From Hemicentrotus pulcherrimus (lineage: Eukaryota; Echinodermata; Echinoidea; Camarodonta; Strongylocentrotidae): 10,848 nt of DNA. The translations under genes and the position numbers were made by a program. The stretch lies in the NCBI GenBank assembly GCA_003118195.1, contig BEXV01000637.1:52731-63578 (forward strand), given 5' to 3'. This document shows positions 6,930-10,848 of this stretch, piece by piece (position 1 is the stretch's first letter; each line of letters starts with the position of its first letter). The notes below the pieces were generated by a model. That model had not been told where the DNA came from, searched no databases, and saw nothing but the letters and a program-made list of their open reading frames with translations.

Positions 6930-8664
6930 CCTCATAGATGGCGCCTTGGGTTCCGTCCCGTGATAATGATTTCATTTCTACGTTCAAGGTCCTAGACTAA
7001 TGAAGATTATTGATTTTACATATACCTCATCACAACTATTCTATGCTCAACTCCTTAGCTACATTAGATTATACAGCATCATAGTTTGCATTCTACGTAA
7101 TTAACATAAGAGTTAATTTTAAGGAATGGTCAGACGACGCTTGCTTGTTGTCTATCTCAAATTAGATTTGCAAGTGCTTATTGTTTGCATTGATTCTCAT
7201 TTGCCTTTTGTGTTTCGGTAAATCGGTAGAAGGTCATCCATTGAAGGGTAGAGACATAGCGTAAAGAAAACAATAACGTGGATGAGATGCTTAGTTGATT
7301 AATATAATTATACTGGAAGAACAAATCGAGGATAGGTCAAGTTAATCTGACACTACACATTTGAATAGAGATGATCTGCAATTTAATTGTACATGGTATA
7401 TACGCCAGTTTTAGTAGTGAATAAATGTTTGCTTATAACATCATATCTGTTTTATATTTATTTGCTTTGTCGGTTTGACAGTTTGATTCAATAGATGAAC
7501 TTGAACATATATCCAATCTTCTGTTAAGGCAGCTTCTAGTATACGATAAATCCTACGAGAAAGAACCAATTACTATAGTACCGAGGATTTTTTTTTTTTT
7601 AACACGTTGTGCAAACACAATGTGTGTAAATTAATTCCACTTAATTAAAATCGTTTAAGATGGGCGTATGTAATTACCATGGCAACAACACGTTCACCTT
7701 GGAATTGAAGAAAACTTGAAAGGTGTATTGCATTGAAATTGTATTAAACGCATTAGCTAAGAAGACAGATTTAGAAGGAAAAAATGTTAGAGTACTTTTA
7801 TTTTCGTAAGAATTTCAGAAAGTCAGAAACCAATTGGTGTGTACAAAATTCGTTTTTACAGAAGAAGAAAAACTCTCATCTGATTAGCATAGCGTAATCA
7901 AATTTAACACAGTTTGTTTTTCCGCCAAGAAGACAACCAGTCCTCCTTTTGGGTGATGCCTGGACATCTAAACACGCATGCGCTCTAAAGGCCTGGTCAT
8001 GTACAGGTGGCAGTGACGTAACTCAATCCATCGAAGGCACTTTATCTAATTGCCGTTGATTCACCCATGTAAACCGATCATCAATTCCACGCCGTAATTC
8101 GTTTGGAAGAGTGACGAACTACTGCTTTTTATTTGAGGAAGGCGAAAGGTGGGGAGTTTCAGGTTCTTCCCAATTTTGCGAGGGACCCCCTCAGGCTAAA
8201 CCGGTCCAGACTCCCTCGCTCCATCTCCACCATTGCTATTTCGGTCAGATTCAACAGAGTCGCATCGAAGGATACGGGTCATGGTTTTGATCTTTTCATG
8301 ACGGATTCGGCCGAATTTAAAGTTAAGGAACATTTTGGAATTTGATTTCAGAACCATTTGAAGAAACAGTTGTGTTCTTTAACCTATTAATTATATCAAC
8401 ATAATATTTCTTTGAGGAATATTTTGCTGTTGGAGTGAATCTTTGGAGGCGCACGTAAGTATTAGTTTGCTATCTGTTTAGTATTCTCCTCTCCCAATCT
8501 GTAATCGGAAAAATAGCAGAATTATTCTTGAATAGTAGTACTATTTTCTGTACCTAACTCTCTCACTTAGCTTTTCAAGATGAAATTAGACATTACAATA
8601 AAGTTACGTTTTTTATGAATTTATTTCCATTATCGCCGGAATCGGAACTCGCATTGTTAACAAT
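6930..8664. other. Gene-free AT-rich region with scattered small structures
   Basis: No gene is supportable. The open frame at 8133-8345 opens at a TTG in the sequence, has no ATG start and matches no family I recognise. Contents worth noting are a T13 run and adjoining hairpin at 7588-7625, and the 12-bp palindrome ATTCGGCCGAAT at 8305-8316. The rest looks like unique intergenic or intronic sequence. Confidence 0.6.
7588..7625. repeat. T13 run followed by a 10-bp stem-loop
   Basis: Thirteen T (7588-7600) precede ACACGTTGTG (7602-7611), the tetraloop-like CAAA and CACAATGTGT (7616-7625). Nine of ten positions are Watson-Crick pairs and the tenth is a G-T wobble. The T run precedes the stem on the plus strand. 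Read on the minus strand it is a hairpin followed by A13, so it is not a T-tract terminator in that direction. It could be the reverse-oriented poly(A) tail of a small retrocopy, but no body is recognisable on the minus strand. Confidence 0.45.
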
Positions 8665-8691
8665 GGATGTTCGACGTGTACTCAGCNGAAT
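8665..8691 (+). repeat. 27-bp dispersed repeat, copy 2, containing the window's only N
   Basis: This copy is identical to 4466-4492 at every determined base. Position 8687 is N where copy 1 has T. The ambiguous base inside a repeated segment points to a low-coverage, polymorphic or collapsed position in the assembly. Flanks are not shared with copy 1. Confidence 0.85.
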
Positions 8692-9859
8692 AGCACCAGC
8701 CTTCATAGGCTTACTCACTTGGGAGGGGCCCTCACGTTATTGTTGTAGTTGTTTTCCTTTTCCCAAGTTTAACTAAAATATGTACTCCTCTTGTTTACTT
8801 TCTCATTTTAAGATGTTTTTCAAGGAGCAGATGTTTGTAAAGATGAAAGCAATGTACAAGGGCCATTTGTAGTAAATATATTTTGTAGCTAAATATATTT
8901 TTGTCGTGATTTGCGATCATTTCCATTAATGACACTGTTTAATCATTGTGTGCCACACCTGTACAACACAATGTTAATGTGACAAAGTACGAGGCGAATG
9001 GGTAAACTCCACAGTTTATATGATCAAGATTCTTAATATACAATTACCATGGCGCAATGCACAACCAAGGGCCTTCCTCAGAATACATGGTAGCGAAGGC
9101 TGGCTACTCAACACACTCATTGGCTATTCACGGATTCATGGCGGCACATTTTCATCCGGCTGGCGCTTCCGTTCTTTTGTGTTTGTTCCCCACCACCATA
9201 GCAAAAAGTGACAGGTTTACAGACGACTAGACTCAGCCTTGAAGTTTGTAGTACAGTCGGACGGCTCTCTGGCGCGTTACTTTAATATAAAGAATGGTGT
9301 CCGAGTGTTTGGTGTGAAAACCCATCAACGGAAATATATAGGAAAATGAAAATGATGATTCAAATGAAAAAAAAATACCGAAACCCAATTGCCACACATT
9401 AATTGGCTCGATATTAAACCAGAAAGAGTGCGTAATACTAAGCAGCAATAGCAGGTCCAATGCTCTCTCATAATTGTATGATACTTTTTTCTCAGTTTGT
9501 AAAGAGAAAGGAGGCATCTTGGAGGCCCTGTTCCACTGGTCCGATAGTCATGATCAGCAGCTTTAATGGAGTGTTGATTAACATTTATCTTGTGATCTGT
9601 GCCATTATTTTTTAGTCAGTAATACGAAAGAAAAAAAAAATCTTCTCGTGTGGAGACATGGGCCATACTCTACTTGTTCTCCTTGAATGTCGCACCCTTT
9701 ATTAGACTTTGACCGGCTATGCCTCTTGAATCGGGCGTATTAGGGGTGCTTTTCTCTTTCAATGTATCAGACATGTTGGATTAGTTGCTCATCCGATACC
9801 CCTTATATTGTGCCGCAATACTGACAGATACAATCCACTTCCAATGAGAAATATCGATT
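8692..9859. other. Gene-free region with one clear small inverted repeat
   Basis: No convincing gene is seen. Frames at 9020-9211 and 9233-9517 (minus) have no recognisable domain or supporting signals. A perfect 8-bp inverted repeat, CATTGTGT (8944-8951) and ACACAATG (8966-8973), flanks a 14-nt loop. Runs of A lie at about 9367-9375 and 9631-9640. Confidence 0.6.
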
Positions 9860-10174
9860 ATCTCTTTCGTTTTTTCTCTCTCGCTCTCTCTTTATTTCAC
9901 ACACAGTCTCTCTCTATCACTCTCTCTTTCTTTATCGCTCTCCTATTTTCTCCCTTTCTCTTTCTCCTTCTCCAACTTTTCTCTCTAATTCCCCCCCCCC
10001 CCCCTCTCTTCTTTCTTCCTCAATCCATCTCTGTATCATCCCTCGTACATGTTCCCCCTCTATCTCTGTCTCTTTACATCTCTCTCGTTCTACCTTCTCC
10101 CTCCATCCACGTTGTCTCCTCGTCTCCCCCCTCCCCCGATTTCTTTCCCTCTCTCTTCCTCTTCCTATCCCCTC
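9860..10174. repeat. CT-rich polypyrimidine tract with C14 run
   Basis: The plus strand is almost entirely pyrimidine for about 300 bp, with TCTCTC runs and 14 consecutive C at 9991-10004. It is the strand complement in character of the GA tracts at 2180-2931. The 158-residue open frame at 9808-10284 across it is low-complexity Ser/Leu/Pro and not a credible gene. The C run is a likely site of length variation and sequencing error. Confidence 0.93.
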
Positions 10175-10630
10175 AATCTAAACTCAGACCCTTGAAGCTC
10201 TATACTATTCTTGTCCGATCGAACCAACTAAGTAGTAATCTGATGAAAACAAAGCTTCATTTTACGATTGTCCTTGGTACATGATATAATGCCACCGCCT
10301 ACTAGCTGCCTCCAAGGATCACATACCAAAATACATATGTGCATCAAAACCAATAATGGCTGACTATACTTATTCTTTAATAGAGATACTCAAAAAAACA
10401 ACGTTGATGCATCTGCTGCTCTCAACATCGTAACGATCTTAACAATTAGTCTTTTCTTATTTTGTTTTCTCTTTGAAATCTCACTTTTTGTCGATTTCCC
10501 CTTATATCTGTTTATCCAATACTTGTTTATAAAAAAGATTCGAATTTCTGTTTATCTAAGATTTAAGGTTAACTAAGTGTAGAAATAATATCTGTTGAAC
10601 TGTTTTGTGTTATCTGCATCATTTTTGTTT
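10175..10630. other. Gene-free AT-rich stretch
   Basis: Nothing gene-like is visible. The right part, from about 10450, becomes T-rich on the plus strand and leads into the retroelement tail at 10631. Some of it may be the decayed 3' untranslated part of that element, but no boundary can be set. Confidence 0.5.
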
Positions 10631-10698
10631 GTCGCGCCTTGATCGGAAGTTCCGGATACGTGCGCGTTACAAATTTATATTATTATTATTATTATTAA
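10631..10698 (+). mobile_element. Retroelement 3' tail with GCGC stem and (ATT)n
   Basis: CGCGC (10633-10637) pairs with GCGCG (10662-10666), with a nested CGGAA/TTCCG pair (10644-10654). It is followed by TTACAAATTTA and a run of about seven ATT units to 10697. The order of stem, A-rich linker and trinucleotide tail matches the tail at 5171-5238. This is the familiar 3' end of a non-LTR retrotransposon or SINE in invertebrate genomes, so the (ATT)n is best read as its tail rather than an independent microsatellite. No coding body lies upstream, so the copy is truncated or is a SINE. Confidence 0.6.
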
Positions 10699-10848
10699 TA
10701 TCACTTTTGTTTGTCCTATTTTCATTTTGTTGTATATCCTTTATGTGCTAACTGTTATTTGTGTAGATCACTTGCTCATTTCTTTCTCCTTCCTTTAGTC
10801 GTTTTATCAATTCGTTTTTAAATTTCTTTTTCCCACACTCTGTGTTTC
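10699..10848. other. T-rich sequence at the right edge
   Basis: This short T-rich stretch contains no open frame, inverted repeat or motif that I can support. It may continue into a feature beyond the window. Confidence 0.5.

Noticed and set aside
7588..7625. Rho-independent terminator
   Set aside because: The T run lies before the stem rather than after it, and the context is eukaryotic.
8133..8345. 70-residue frame
   Set aside because: The opening codon in the sequence is TTG and not ATG. There is no domain, no credible splice or start context, and isolated chance frames of this size are expected in 10 kb.
4617..8637. CCATTATCGCC shared near both copies of the 27-bp repeat
   Set aside because: It is only 11 bp and lies on opposite sides of the 27-mer in the two places, so it is not collinear and is probably chance.
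9808..10284. 158-residue frame across the CT tract
   Set aside because: It has Ser/Leu/Pro/Phe-rich composition from pyrimidine codons and includes the C14 run as a proline stretch. It has no family resemblance.
1..10848. CRISPR arrays, bacterial operons, prophage or defence systems
   Set aside because: There are no regularly spaced repeats with unique spacers, no gene-dense strand runs and no ribosome-binding-site patterning. The sequence is eukaryotic in character.

Overview
This window looks like non-coding DNA from a eukaryotic nuclear genome, most likely a marine invertebrate. It is AT-rich and has no convincing exon, no operon-like gene packing and no bacterial gene signals. It does have long microsatellites, low-complexity purine and pyrimidine tracts, decayed retrotransposon 3' ends and a small TTAA-flanked non-autonomous DNA transposon. 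The style of the repeats, including short stem-loops with AGCGC...GCGCT arms followed by ATATAAA and ATT-rich tails, reminds me of sea urchin or another invertebrate deuterostome. That placement is recall-based inference and not proof. I support no protein-coding gene. The open reading frames are short, low-complexity, or products of inverted repeats.

Layout. 1-112 is the end of a (CTA)n microsatellite cut by the window edge. 113-2179 is unique-looking AT-rich sequence with one small stem-loop and a possible nuclear-receptor-type direct repeat. 2180-2931 holds two GA-rich tracts, the first containing a 42-bp tandem duplication. 2932-3960 is AT-rich and quiet. 3961-4110 resembles the 3' end of a non-LTR retrotransposon with a CAAACT-type tail. 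4250-4412 is a small GC-richer patch with two CACGTG E-boxes and an inverted repeat. 4466-4492 is a 27-bp sequence that recurs at 8665-8691, where the window has its only ambiguous base (N at 8687).

The most structured part is 5171-6929. A retrotransposon or SINE-like 3' tail (5171-5238) is followed by a long imperfect hairpin. Its arms are 5288-5465 and 5479-5840, with a 13-nt loop, and the left arm lacks about 170 bp present in the right arm. The right arm runs into a repeat unit (B, 5628-6583) that is directly followed by a diverged second copy (C, 6584-6929). Copy B is interrupted by a 623-bp element (5912-6534) with 9-bp perfect terminal inverted repeats, flanked by TTAA. Copy C retains the uninterrupted TTAA site. 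The order of events is therefore readable: B/C duplication first, then element insertion. The element carries two TGACGTCA palindromes and one CACGTG, so it could spread CREB/ATF-type and bHLH-type sites.

6930-9859 is mostly featureless AT-rich DNA with small stem-loops. 9860-10174 is a pyrimidine tract including a run of 14 C. 10631-10698 is a second GCGC-stem retroelement tail ending in (ATT)n. The window is best read as intergenic or intronic repeat-bearing DNA. Its interest lies in the nested repeats and hairpin, not in genes.
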